A stretch of 64,000 bases of DNA from Paenibacillus xylanexedens (GCF_007680605.1 NZ_VEIO01000009.1:62001-126000); one strand, 5' to 3'. Shown: positions 8,842-18,697, counted from the stretch's first letter. The notes: a model not told the origin generated them from the sequence alone. Made by a program: numbers and translations.

Positions 8842-11800
8842 GTGTTAATACGAATTTTAGGTGTTGCTATCACAGTGTTAATTGCTGTTTCGCTGCTGGT
8901 TCTATCCACGGCTAGAGAACCTCAAGCTGCCGAGCTCCATGCACATCAGGGCATTCTGGACCTATCCACCTGGAACCCGAAGCTTGAGGATCGCATCAGG
9001 CTGGATGGTGAATGGGAATTTTATTGGAAGAAGCTACTGCCGCCCCCAGCTCATATCGCGGATCAAAAACAACAAGGATCACCTGCATCCCCTGATGCTT
9101 ATGCAGAGGTTCCCGGTACTTGGGGCCCCATTCAGATAGGGGGTAAACGATTACCACCCTACGGTTTTGCTACATACCGGCTTGTCCTGCGAAATACACC
9201 CGTTGAAGGCACTCTTGCCATCAAGAAAAGCAACATTCGCTTTGCCAGCGAAATTTACGTCAATGGCACCAAACTGGTGGAAGACGGACAAGCCGTGGAA
9301 AAAAACGCAGGATACCAGGCAGGCAATTCACCACAAATCGCATTTTTCCCTTATCATGGCGGTGATATTGAAATATTGGTTCGGGTCGCCAACTATGATT
9401 ATCCGAATGCAGGCATCTCGGGTCCGCTTTTTTTTGGAGAACAGGCTGCCATGCTAAAAAGCCATCAGAACCGCACAGCCATTGAACTGGCAACCATGGC
9501 TGTATTGGCTACCATATCCATCATTTTTCTCATCAGTTATTTAGGATCTGCGCTATATCGAAACCGGGATGACTCTCTGCTACTGCTCGGCCTGGTATGC
9601 CTATTGTATGCCCTCTATAATGGCATGATCAGTGAACGAGTATTGGCAACATCAAGCACAGATCTTACATTTAGTACGTTATATAAATTAAAAGATTTTT
9701 GCTCCGTTGCCTGTCTCGGCTTGTTGATCTTTTATTTCTACCGTTTCAGGACAGGCATGTTCTCGGGGGTAGTTACCTCTGTAACCCTATTTATTTTTGG
9801 CGCATATATCAGTTTGCTCGTACTCTTTCCTATCTCCGTCTACGTGTTAACCGCACCTTATGTTATCGGACTGTACACATTGATTCTGCTATGGCTTCTG
9901 GTGCAATGTGCTCTGCGGTTTATGCTCAGTGAGAAGGGAGAACGATTATCAAGCTTTCTATGGTACGCAGCCATGCTCTGCATTACGCTGTATTGTCTGG
10001 ACATCAACTTGTTCTCCATTTCACTCAAGGAAAATGTCAATATCGGTCAAGTGTGTATCGTACTATTCAGCATCCTGATGTTATTTCTAGCCGTCCTGCG
10101 ATTTTTCGAGGCCTACCTTACCGTTCGATCTCTGAAGGATCAGCTTCTCCTCCTCGATCAGGTTAAGGATGATTTTCTATCCAACACGTCGCATGAGCTC
10201 AAAACACCGCTCAACGCCATCGTTAATATTAGTGAAAGTCTGCTCAAAGGTTCGGAAGGCCCGCTCACCGTCGAACAAGCACATAATCTGGCGATTGTGA
10301 CGGGCAGTGGCCGGCGTTTGACGTACCTAGTGGATGAACTGCTGGACTATTCCAAAATGAAGCATGGGGACATCTCGCTGCACCGTTCAGCCACAGACCT
10401 GTCTTCCTATGTCGAATCGGTGTTGCGCATGCATTCCTTCCTGCTCGGTACCAAAAAGGTGGAACTAGTCAACGACATCCCTGCCTATTTCCCGGCCATT
10501 TATGCGGATGGGAATCGGCTTGTTCAGATTCTGCACAATCTGATCGGTAATGCCATTAAGTTCACGGAGCAGGGTTCGGTCCGAATCAGTGCTGCTCTCG
10601 TTCAGGGAAAAGCAGAGTTGCGCATTACCGATACAGGACGCGGCATTAGCCACGACAAGCTGGAGCATATCTTCCTGCCATTCGAACAGGAAGCAGATGC
10701 GGGGCCAATGGCTACGGGAGGCACGGGTCTAGGTCTAAGCATCACACGCAAGCTTGTTGAGATGCACGGCGGAACCATTCACGCCGAATCAACGCTGGGC
10801 CAAGGCGCCACATTTATTTTGACGTTCCCACTGGCTGAAGGTAAAAAAGAGAAACGTGCCAACGTGACGCCTTTCAGCATGGCTCCTACGATTTCCGGGA
10901 ATCGATCTCTAAGGTATGAAGAACCTGTCATAACACAAGGGTTGAGGAATGAGTGGATTCTTGTGGTTGACGATGATGCCGCCAATCTGCAAACCATCGT
11001 TGGTCTGTTGAAGCTGGAAGGGTACAGTTATGCCGTTACATCTCGTTCCCAATCGGTAATGATGCTGCTGGACAAACTTCCTGCCGTGCATCTGGTGATC
11101 GCCGATATTATGATGCCAGTCATGTCAGGTTATGAGTTATTGGATCGAATTCGGGAGCGCTTCTCCCCTTCCGAGCTGCCGGTGCTTATGCTAACGGCAG
11201 GCAACAAAGCCCATCAATTAAAGCTCGCGCTGGAGAAAGGTGCCAACGATTTTGTATCCAAGCCCTTTGAATCGGAGGAATTGCTGGCCCGAATCGGTGG
11301 TCTAACCCGGATGAAAATGTCCGTTCAGGCTGCACGAAATGCCGAAATTTCGTTTTTGCGATCCCAGATCAACCCGCACTTTCTATATAACGCTTTGAAT
11401 GCGATTGCCGAGTTATGTGTCGATGCGCCAAATGAGGCAGAACGATTAATCTTGCAGCTATCGAGTTATTTACGGGGCAGTGTGCACTTCAAACATTTGG
11501 ATTCCAAAACCAGTCTGGAGAACGAGCTAGGCATGATCGAGGCATATATAGCGATTGAACAGGCCCGTTTCGGATCAAGGCTCGAAGTCATTATTGATGT
11601 GGACGCTGATGTGGATCGAAACATGCAGATTCCGCCGCTGATCCTGCAACCCTTGATTGAAAATGCGATTCGGCACGGTCTGATGTCCCGAGTTGGCGGC
11701 GGTCGCGTGATGCTGTCTATTCGCAATCTTAGCGAAATGGAAACCCGGTTTACCATTGAAGATAACGGCATGGGTATGACGAAGCAGAAAATGAAAGAGA

Positions 11801-11979
11801 TCCGGCAGGTCGCTGACGGTAGCACAGGTGTCGGACTATGGAATATTTCCAGCAGACTCAAACTGCTGTACAACAGGGATTTTCGGATAGAAAGCCATGA
11901 TGGCGAAGGTACACGCATTACGCTGGATCTTCCCATTCAACACCAGAGCAATAAGGGTAACGGGGGTTACAGTACATGA
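8842..11979 (+). CDS. 7TMR-DISM hybrid histidine kinase with two kinase cores and a receiver
   Basis: 1045 residues from a GTG at 8842, with AAAGGAG 9 bases upstream and a promoter just before it. Order of parts: N-terminal membrane segment (about 3-21); an extracellular jelly-roll-like region (about 30-205) of the 7TMR-DISMED2 type; seven membrane helices (about 215-425); HisKA with phospho-acceptor His451 (SHELKTPL); HATPase with N, DTGRG and TGLGL boxes; a receiver with phospho-acceptor Asp755 (IADIMMP); then a LytS-type His_kinase with His846 (INPHFLYN) and a second HATPase with GVGLWN. The gene overlaps the next regulator by 4 bases (ATGA). It should sense an extracellular ligand and phosphorylate the downstream receiver-BTAD protein. 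Two complete catalytic cores of different families in one chain is the unusual point. Confidence 0.92.
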   Translation: MLIRILGVAITVLIAVSLLVLSTAREPQAAELHAHQGILDLSTWNPKLEDRIRLDGEWEFYWKKLLPPPAHIADQKQQGSPASPDAYAEVPGTWGPIQIGGKRLPPYGFATYRLVLRNTPVEGTLAIKKSNIRFASEIYVNGTKLVEDGQAVEKNAGYQAGNSPQIAFFPYHGGDIEILVRVANYDYPNAGISGPLFFGEQAAMLKSHQNRTAIELATMAVLATISIIFLISYLGSALYRNRDDSLLLLGLVCLLYALYNGMISERVLATSSTDLTFSTLYKLKDFCSVACLGLLIFYFYRFRTGMFSGVVTSVTLFIFGAYISLLVLFPISVYVLTAPYVIGLYTLILLWLLVQCALRFMLSEKGERLSSFLWYAAMLCITLYCLDINLFSISLKENVNIGQVCIVLFSILMLFLAVLRFFEAYLTVRSLKDQLLLLDQVKDDFLSNTSHELKTPLNAIVNISESLLKGSEGPLTVEQAHNLAIVTGSGRRLTYLVDELLDYSKMKHGDISLHRSATDLSSYVESVLRMHSFLLGTKKVELVNDIPAYFPAIYADGNRLVQILHNLIGNAIKFTEQGSVRISAALVQGKAELRITDTGRGISHDKLEHIFLPFEQEADAGPMATGGTGLGLSITRKLVEMHGGTIHAESTLGQGATFILTFPLAEGKKEKRANVTPFSMAPTISGNRSLRYEEPVITQGLRNEWILVVDDDAANLQTIVGLLKLEGYSYAVTSRSQSVMMLLDKLPAVHLVIADIMMPVMSGYELLDRIRERFSPSELPVLMLTAGNKAHQLKLALEKGANDFVSKPFESEELLARIGGLTRMKMSVQAARNAEISFLRSQINPHFLYNALNAIAELCVDAPNEAERLILQLSSYLRGSVHFKHLDSKTSLENELGMIEAYIAIEQARFGSRLEVIIDVDADVDRNMQIPPLILQPLIENAIRHGLMSRVGGGRVMLSIRNLSEMETRFTIEDNGMGMTKQKMKEIRQVADGSTGVGLWNISSRLKLLYNRDFRIESHDGEGTRITLDLPIQHQSNKGNGGYST

Positions 11980-13094
11980 TAAAAGTGATCATCGTAGACG
12001 ATGAGGATCTATCACTCAAGCGACTGAAACGTATTTTGACTGAAAGTGGATCCATTGAGGTATGCGAAGTATTCCATGACCCGGAGAAGGCTTGCGAATA
12101 TGCGGTAAATCACAGTTTTGATGCTGCTTTTCTGGATATCACGATGCCGCGAATCTCGGGAATGCAACTGATCGGCGAATTGCGCAAGCATCATGCTTCC
12201 CTCCCGATTGTACTGGTCACAGGATATGAGGAATATGCCGTACAAGCTTTTGAAAAAGAAGTGATCGACTATATCATCAAACCTGTGACAGCGGAACGTG
12301 TAAGCCGTACGATTCAACGCTTGCAGCAGCTTCTCCGTAACAACGCAATCTCTCTCGATCCGGTCTCATCGCCCCCTCGCTTGACTGTACGGCTGTTCGG
12401 TGAATTTACAGTACATGACGGAGCAGATGCAGAGAGTCCCGTGAAGCTACGAACACCCAAAACGGAAGAATTGCTCGCTTTCCTGTTATGTGCTAAATCG
12501 ACGAGCCGTGATGCTCTGGCGGATACGTTATGGAAAGACCTCAGTCCGCAGAAAGCCTGGACCAACATTAACTCAACGCTGTACTACGTCAGACGTGCGG
12601 TTGGAGATAACAGCGATGTTCCCCTTATCCAGAAGGATCGCAACGGGATTCGGATTGACCGTGATTCCATCGATTGTGATCTATATGAGTTTGAAGCGTT
12701 ATTCCGCCAGATCCGTCAAGCTTCAACCTATTCACCTGAGATGTTTGAACGAATAGACACTCTGTATCGGGGTGAGCTTTTGAAAGGACGGCATTATGAA
12801 TGGGCACTTGCATGGTCAAGACAACTTGAGATGGACTTTATTACAATGATGGAAACGGCTGCTCAATATCATATCCAGCAAAAGCAACCGCTTCGTGCAC
12901 TGCATTATTTCGATCGCATCCTGCAGATTGATTCAATCCGGGAAGATATTCACCGCGAAAAAATCGTGATCTATCTTTCGCTTGGTCGACGGACTGAAGC
13001 CCAGTGGCAATACCAGCTTCTCGAGGAATTGCTTCACGAGGAGCTTGGCTCCCGCCCATCAGCCGATATCCGGAAGTTGCTGCGTCAATCTTAG
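11976..13094 (+). CDS. Response regulator with receiver, winged helix and BTAD domain
   Basis: 372 residues. An N-terminal receiver (about 1-115) carries the acidic pocket VDDED, phospho-acceptor Asp54 (FLDITMP) and the lysine in YIIKPVT. A winged-helix Trans_reg_C region (about 130-215, KTEELLAFLL to YYVRRAVG) follows, then a C-terminal helical BTAD region (about 230-370, DCDLYEFEAL to QYQLLEELLHEELG). This is the architecture of SARP-like regulators placed behind a receiver. The start overlaps the kinase stop (ATGA), so translation is coupled and the pair is cognate. The targets are unknown. The divergent exported-protein operon is the nearest candidate. Confidence 0.9.
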   Translation: MIKVIIVDDEDLSLKRLKRILTESGSIEVCEVFHDPEKACEYAVNHSFDAAFLDITMPRISGMQLIGELRKHHASLPIVLVTGYEEYAVQAFEKEVIDYIIKPVTAERVSRTIQRLQQLLRNNAISLDPVSSPPRLTVRLFGEFTVHDGADAESPVKLRTPKTEELLAFLLCAKSTSRDALADTLWKDLSPQKAWTNINSTLYYVRRAVGDNSDVPLIQKDRNGIRIDRDSIDCDLYEFEALFRQIRQASTYSPEMFERIDTLYRGELLKGRHYEWALAWSRQLEMDFITMMETAAQYHIQQKQPLRALHYFDRILQIDSIREDIHREKIVIYLSLGRRTEAQWQYQLLEELLHEELGSRPSADIRKLLRQS

Positions 13095-13131
13095 CTGAGG
13101 CAGTCACAACGACAGGGACAGACCTAAGACA

Positions 13132-13175
13132 AAAAAGCCCAAGCCTGGCGGCATAACCACAAGCTTGGGCTTTTT
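13132..13175. terminator. Bidirectional intrinsic terminator
   Basis: Perfect arms AAAAAGCCCAAGC (13132-13144) and GCTTGGGCTTTTT (13163-13175) around an 18-base loop. It lies between the convergent regulator and DUF4317 genes and has A/T tracts on both sides. Confidence 0.9.
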
Positions 13176-13239
13176 GAACGTTTACGTTGAGTCACGTTTT
13201 ATCCAGCTTAGTAAAGTTCAGTTTCCGTTTGAAGTTATG

Positions 13240-14412
13240 TTACAGATTCTCTGTTGCCAGCGTGAAACCCTCAATCACTGCATCTTCATCAACTTCAATC
13301 ATAATACAGCGTCTTCCCTGATAGTTCACTTGTCTCACATATTTGAGGTCCTGCGGACTGATGGAGATGGTCGCCACCTTGGTGTCGATCTTGATCGACT
13401 TGGAAGTGTACTTCGGCATCACGCTGTTTGCCTTCAGCTCATAGTTTTTATTGTCGACGATGGTTTCGAATGCACGTTCCACCTTCTCGGTGGTCAGTTC
13501 TTCTACGCCGCTGGCCGTAAGCAGACGTTCCACGTCTTTGTAATCCAGCTTCGGAGGCTCTTCCTCATGGGATTCCTCGTTCACTTCAATAACCCGGTTA
13601 ATCTCTTCATATACATGAGCCAGCGTAGTGGCATCCATCTGCTCACCCGTGATTTCTTTGACGATATCCTCGAATATCGCCCGCTCCTCCAGTGCCGTTA
13701 CCGAACGTTCTCCATTCAGCACATTTTCAACAAAATGAGGGTCCGGGAAATTAGATTTGCCCGTGCAGTACAGCACACGGTTTACGTCCGAATAGTTGTC
13801 CGTCACGCTTGGATACAGGAATCCCTGCTCCGGCGTGCTTAATTTGATGATCGGATCAACGATGATGTTGTACTTGAATTCCCGCTCTACGTAGTCAAAG
13901 AGAAGCGTCTTACGCTGTTTCTCGGTGGAATTCACACTGCACAGGATAAAGGGATGGGCGAAGACTTCGTTTCTCTCACTCTCTTCCGCTTCATCATTTC
14001 TAGCTTTCGTTGGCAGATAATACTGTCCTTTAATAAAGGTGACCACCATATCCCGTTCGTACTTGGCATCAGCCATCATACGATCGACGAGCAGCAGCAT
14101 CAGATCCTGCCACTCATCCGGGTCACCTGTGACGAGTGCCTGGTGAAGCATCACCTGTGCCGGTTCCTCCGCCTCTTCCTGGAATTTCAGTTCGAACAGT
14201 TTCTGATCCAGTTCACCTGTCAGCAATTTTTTGAAATTACCCATGTATAACTCTTGCTTCTCCCGATCCACTAGTTCAAACGGATGGCGTTCCCAGTGAT
14301 AAACTTCGTTGGTTTCTTTCGTAATATAGACATTCAGGATGTCGTAAATGTTCAGCAGGTCATGATCCAGCTTGAATTGTTTGCGAATGTGCGCGACTTC
14401 TTTTTTATTCAT
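13240..14412 (-). CDS. DUF4317 family protein
   Basis: 390 residues beginning MNKKEVAHIRKQF, the typical opening of DUF4317 proteins in Firmicutes. It is soluble, acidic and rich in Glu and Val, with no signal peptide or membrane segment. No enzymatic motif is visible, and the family has no established role that I know of. GAGGAG lies about 14 bases before the ATG, which is rather far. It is a single-gene unit, convergent with the two-component operon across the terminator at 13.13 kb. It borders the AT-rich ATPase/HNH island, and its own base composition matches the ordinary chromosome. Confidence 0.85.
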   Translation of the reverse strand: MNKKEVAHIRKQFKLDHDLLNIYDILNVYITKETNEVYHWERHPFELVDREKQELYMGNFKKLLTGELDQKLFELKFQEEAEEPAQVMLHQALVTGDPDEWQDLMLLLVDRMMADAKYERDMVVTFIKGQYYLPTKARNDEAEESERNEVFAHPFILCSVNSTEKQRKTLLFDYVEREFKYNIIVDPIIKLSTPEQGFLYPSVTDNYSDVNRVLYCTGKSNFPDPHFVENVLNGERSVTALEERAIFEDIVKEITGEQMDATTLAHVYEEINRVIEVNEESHEEEPPKLDYKDVERLLTASGVEELTTEKVERAFETIVDNKNYELKANSVMPKYTSKSIKIDTKVATISISPQDLKYVRQVNYQGRRCIMIEVDEDAVIEGFTLATENL

Positions 14413-14591
14413 GATTCGTTAGACAACTCCTCAAGTAAATTGGCTTTACAAGTATAAACGATAAAAAAAAGCTTCGCCAGAAGGATAATCTTTGCATTCG
14501 TCTTTTACCATATTTTAACTTCATTCTTTTAATGACTCTAAATAATATATAGTAAGCAATTAAATTTATTAAAGAAAGGAATCTTCAATAT

Positions 14592-17417
14592 ATGGATGAA
14601 CAACAATTAAGAAATATTAAACAAGCAATAATTAATTTTCAAGGATACATACCCGCAGGAAAAGAAGAATTTTTAACGATTGACTCTATGGATATAAAGG
14701 ATTTGTTATCTTCTTTACATACTGCCTTTGAATTAGAAGAACAAGCTATAGACTTGGTACATGCCCGGCCATATGTAACTGACGATTATGAAAATGATAT
14801 TATGTTCTTTGCTACACAATTGTTAGATTCCATGGTTCCAATCCACAATGAACTTAAGACCTATGATGAATATAAGAAATTGCTCCACCACAGACATGTG
14901 GCTTATGGGTTTTACAATACGATCGAGCAAAAGCGTATAGAAGTAGTTGATGTGTTGAATGACACCCCATTAGAAAGTCTGCTCTACTCGGGCTTAGTTG
15001 AATTTTACCAAAATTATTTTGGGACTTTCACGGATAATCAAAGAGCAATCAAATTTCTCTGTAAATTTTTCCCTAAAGACAACAGTTTAATAGAACAGAA
15101 AGAAAAAGATGCTACAGTTAAAGCAATTTATAGACATATTACTAATGCTGGAACGCCAAGTGATTTCGGTTTCGCCTTCGGTGGGATAGAAAGAATTCGT
15201 GAGTATATAGGATATCTTCCTGTAGAAATTATTGATCTTTTACTTCAAAAGTATGAGTTATATAAAATCGTTAATAAAGGCGTTTACAGGAACCAAATAT
15301 TCACCATTATTGATTACTCCTTAATACCTGATTCAGAAAAGCAAAAATATAAATTCAGTTTTTTAGACAGTTTACTTATAGCAGATTTAATGAATTCTGG
15401 TCTTTATGAAAAATACGGAGTCCAAGAACATTTAATTAGAAATTATCTCCATCTCGATCAAAATCTAGCGTCGGAAAAGCTTGAATTAATAACAGATACT
15501 AATCAAAAAAGTTATGGCTATTGGACAAATTCTTGTGCTTTCGATAGACAATTTATCATAAATGAAAAAGCAATTATCAATATACATCTCCATTCTGACA
15601 ATAAACAGATAGCTGTAACCTACATAGATAATCCTAGTACAGAGGTGATTTTTGAATATTCCTATCCAGATTGGATGTTAGGTAACTATCGTTCAATAGA
15701 ATCAGAACAAAAAGTATTGGAATTCATAAATGAAGATCATTCAAAAGAATCAGAGTACATTTACAGGCCTCTTAAGTTTTCACTTCTTTATCTTAATCGT
15801 TATAGAGGTATGAAATCTCAACTAATTAATTTTGACCACAAATTCACTTATGACATTAACACGAAAGAACTCAAAGCTTCAGTTAACTCCGATGAGATCC
15901 CAAATTTTTATGGAAATAAAGTCTACTCACTTTCATGTATAGTTGGCAAGAATGGTATGGGCAAAACCAGTACGGTAGATTTTTTACGAGATACTTTTTT
16001 CCGCCTCATCCATATCATAAAAGAGAAGCGTATTTCATGTAATAACGGAGTCGTAAATGAACTTGAATATGAACCTTATAAAATAATGGAGAATAACATC
16101 GAATTTTTTATTGTATTCCATTTAGGAGATCAACCATATTATTTGACAAATATAAACAGTGCCATGACTTCAGGTGCCAATGCCTTTAATCACAAAGCAT
16201 ATAAAAGTAGAAATGAATTAAGCAAAGTTGTATATTTCTCAAGTATGCTCAGTGTTAACCAAGATAGTCTATTTGATATTGAAGGACTGACAACCAGAAG
16301 AGAAAAAATAGATAATGAAGAAGACAACAAGAGCAATAAAGAGGATTATGCCAAATCTCTTATTGGTTCAAGGCACGTTGATTATTCTGAAAATTCAAGT
16401 TTCATTGAAAAAAGGAATGTTATAAAAAACGCTATAATTAATAAAGATGAGCGAGACAAGCCATCTGAAACATTCAACAAGGATCTATTTTATCAACTTG
16501 CTTTTTTAGACTATTTGTCACAAGAAGACTTTTTGAATTATTTTGATTTTCCAGATGATAAAATTTTTTTTGTGATGAGTAACTTGTCTGAACTTCCTGA
16601 AAAACAAGTATTGGTAAAAAATTTTAATGAGAATCTTAACTCTATTAGTGAATTTCTTACTTTACCTGATGCCAAGCTTGGGCATTTTTCATCTGGACAA
16701 CATGCTAAATTTTCTTTTCTATCTAAGCTCTACTGGTTTCTAGAGGGCCATGGAAAGTATTCGAAAACTCTGGAGGATTTAGTTAAAAATCAACTTTTTA
16801 GTGATGATGAGGCATTACAAGAAGGAGAAACTGCTCTTCTATTTATAGATGAAGGGGAGCTTTTTTATCATCCTGAATGGCAGCGAAATTACATTAAGAT
16901 CCTTCTTGATCTCATACATGCTTCAAAAACCGAATCTAAGATCCAAATCGTTATTACGACAAACTCACCATTCATTATCTCCGATGTTCTTAGTGAGGAC
17001 ATTTCTTATCTTTCAAAAGAAGATACCAAGTTTGACCAAACATTTGGCCAAAATATACACAAACTCCTTACACATAATTTTTTTATGAATTACACCATAG
17101 GTGAATTTAGTCGTGAATTCATTGTAGATGTCAGTGAATTACTGAGTCCTGATGAAAACAATAACATTAAACCCAAAATCAGCGCGTTTCTAAAACAATA
17201 CTTTGACACTCCTTTTGAGTCTGAACAATTGTATGAAAAAATGAGCCAATTGATTAATAAAATCGGTGAACAAGTATACAGAGAAAAACTGATGCTCACT
17301 CTTAGCCAAAAGTTAGGAAAGGATGCTGAGTTGGATCATTTAGTTAAACAGAGAGCAGAATTAGATCACAAGATCAAACAGTTTAAATTAATTAAAGAAA
17401 GGAAAGAAACAGATTGA
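14592..17417 (+). CDS. SMC/RecF-like AAA ATPase of a Septu-type defence pair, with long N-terminal extension
   Basis: 941 residues. The ATPase part starts near residue 395 with the RecF-like phrase KFSLLYLNRYRGMK. It has Walker A GKNGMGKTS (452-460, Lys458), an ABC-signature-like FSSGQ (699-703), Walker B LLFIDEGE with Asp753-Glu754 followed by HPEWQ, and the switch phrase TTNSPF. These are features of PtuA/OLD-like ABC ATPases. Residues 1-394 precede the ATPase and match no family I know: the first part is helical, and the last hundred residues look beta-rich. The homologous ATPase at 47.5 kb has its Walker A at residue 71, so this is a true extension. Codons are far richer in A/T than in the neighbours, suggesting transfer. 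The stop overlaps the TTG start of the HNH gene. Phage defence is inferred. Confidence 0.85.
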   Translation: MDEQQLRNIKQAIINFQGYIPAGKEEFLTIDSMDIKDLLSSLHTAFELEEQAIDLVHARPYVTDDYENDIMFFATQLLDSMVPIHNELKTYDEYKKLLHHRHVAYGFYNTIEQKRIEVVDVLNDTPLESLLYSGLVEFYQNYFGTFTDNQRAIKFLCKFFPKDNSLIEQKEKDATVKAIYRHITNAGTPSDFGFAFGGIERIREYIGYLPVEIIDLLLQKYELYKIVNKGVYRNQIFTIIDYSLIPDSEKQKYKFSFLDSLLIADLMNSGLYEKYGVQEHLIRNYLHLDQNLASEKLELITDTNQKSYGYWTNSCAFDRQFIINEKAIINIHLHSDNKQIAVTYIDNPSTEVIFEYSYPDWMLGNYRSIESEQKVLEFINEDHSKESEYIYRPLKFSLLYLNRYRGMKSQLINFDHKFTYDINTKELKASVNSDEIPNFYGNKVYSLSCIVGKNGMGKTSTVDFLRDTFFRLIHIIKEKRISCNNGVVNELEYEPYKIMENNIEFFIVFHLGDQPYYLTNINSAMTSGANAFNHKAYKSRNELSKVVYFSSMLSVNQDSLFDIEGLTTRREKIDNEEDNKSNKEDYAKSLIGSRHVDYSENSSFIEKRNVIKNAIINKDERDKPSETFNKDLFYQLAFLDYLSQEDFLNYFDFPDDKIFFVMSNLSELPEKQVLVKNFNENLNSISEFLTLPDAKLGHFSSGQHAKFSFLSKLYWFLEGHGKYSKTLEDLVKNQLFSDDEALQEGETALLFIDEGELFYHPEWQRNYIKILLDLIHASKTESKIQIVITTNSPFIISDVLSEDISYLSKEDTKFDQTFGQNIHKLLTHNFFMNYTIGEFSREFIVDVSELLSPDENNNIKPKISAFLKQYFDTPFESEQLYEKMSQLINKIGEQVYREKLMLTLSQKLGKDAELDHLVKQRAELDHKIKQFKLIKERKETD

Positions 17418-18340
17418 TTCAAATTCAAAATTATTCAGAAGAGTTTGAAAGTGAATATTTGAAAGCTGTTATTCACAAAATACCCACCTCTTGTCAAAAA
17501 CTAATTTTGAAAAGCTGTAAAAAATATCTACCCTCTAACTTCTTTGATGAGAGCAGTGATGAATTTAAGACCCTAGTTCTTGCACCTTTGCAAAAGTTAA
17601 AGGATGCATATTCCTTCATCAATGAAAATAGCCTTGAAATAATGAATAAAGAATCCTTTACACAATCAAATAAAAAGAATCCTCCTATGAAGAAATTATA
17701 TAAAAAACTACATGACTCCTACTCAATCATTGCAAATTCGGAGGTTAACAAGGTTTCTGTCCGTGTCAGATTAGTTCGAAATTCCGGTCTTAATGTATGC
17801 CCCTATTGTAATAGAGATTATATCAATTGCAGGGCAGACAATGTCGCAGGAGCACAATTAGATCATTTCTTTAATAAAGGTAAATTTCCTTTGTTTTCAA
17901 TTTGCCTATATAATTTAATACCTGTGTGTGGAAATTGCAACAGAATAAAGGGGGCACAGAAATTGGAATTCTCCTCTCCTTTTGATAGTTCAATCAACTG
18001 GATCAATGATATAACGTTCACTTACGATGGAACCACTTCAGATGATATGAAAATTATTGTAAAAACAGAAAGTGGTACCGAACATAATATTGCAGGAATG
18101 AGAATTCGTGAGGCGTATCAAATTCATAGCAATGAAGTACTTGAACTACTCGAAAAAAAACAGATGTACAACAACACACAAAACGAGGAAATTCAAAAAG
18201 TATTGGGCAAAATCAATTTATCTGATGCAGAAATCAAAAAAATTATTTTCGGACCCGAAATTACTGAGGACCAATTTAAAAATAAACCTCTTACAAAGAT
18301 GATGTATGATCTACATAAGGAATTGAAAATTTATCCCTGA
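17414..18340 (+). CDS. HNH nuclease, PtuB-like partner of the upstream ATPase
   Basis: 308 residues from a TTG at 17414 that overlaps the ATPase stop (TTGA), with a GGAAAG site just upstream; no better start is visible. The core is a zinc-bound HNH fold: Cys129-x2-Cys132 (CPYCNRDY), Asp150-His151 (LDHFF) as the catalytic end of the first strand, an N in LYNLIP, and Cys172-x2-Cys175 (CGNCN). This arrangement matches PtuB-type/TIGR02646-like nucleases that act with PtuA ATPases. Residues 1-125 are helical and probably contact the ATPase. The target (DNA or RNA) cannot be read from the sequence. It is AT-rich like its partner and ends at a strong terminator, so the unit is exactly two genes. Confidence 0.85.
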   Translation: MIQIQNYSEEFESEYLKAVIHKIPTSCQKLILKSCKKYLPSNFFDESSDEFKTLVLAPLQKLKDAYSFINENSLEIMNKESFTQSNKKNPPMKKLYKKLHDSYSIIANSEVNKVSVRVRLVRNSGLNVCPYCNRDYINCRADNVAGAQLDHFFNKGKFPLFSICLYNLIPVCGNCNRIKGAQKLEFSSPFDSSINWINDITFTYDGTTSDDMKIIVKTESGTEHNIAGMRIREAYQIHSNEVLELLEKKQMYNNTQNEEIQKVLGKINLSDAEIKKIIFGPEITEDQFKNKPLTKMMYDLHKELKIYP

Positions 18341-18417
18341 TTTCTTTGTAATTTTCTGAGAATTATATGGTTTATAATACACAAAGAAGATGTGGTAATT
18401 CAATATTTACGCCTTTC

Positions 18418-18442
18418 AAGATACCGTATTTCACGGTATCTT
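18418..18442 (+). terminator. Intrinsic terminator after the first ATPase/HNH pair
   Basis: Arms AAGATACCGT (18418-18427) and ACGGTATCTT (18433-18442) with a 5-base loop, followed by TATTTTTA. It closes the two-gene unit. Confidence 0.85.
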
Positions 18443-18697
18443 TATTTTTACTCGTAATGTACACATCCAGATCAGAATTAACAATGGGACACTAGCTCCC
18501 CTCAACATACATTATCTCTTTCATATACCATTTTTTAACCCAAACAACATTTGTCCATGTCCAAGCAACGTCAGGCTATGGTTAAAATGTTCTTAATCCG
18601 TTAAGTTCATGAGAGTTAGTAACTCCACCTCACTACATGAAAAAATGGCATTTTGTCATTTTCAAAAAACGGTTTGAGAAAGGAAGCGATTCAGATC
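18443..18697. other. Upstream region of the galactosidase gene
   Basis: This is the remainder of a 357-base gap after the terminator. It should hold the promoter of the GH27 gene, but I see no convincing -35/-10 pair or operator. The AraC regulator two genes downstream may bind here. The AAGGAAG ribosome site is at its end, about 10 bases before the ATG. Confidence 0.4.

Noticed and set aside
14592-18340. Possible retron (reverse transcriptase plus msr/msd) with a Septu-type effector
   Set aside because: No reverse transcriptase motif (YxDD) or long structured non-coding RNA was found beside either ATPase/HNH pair.
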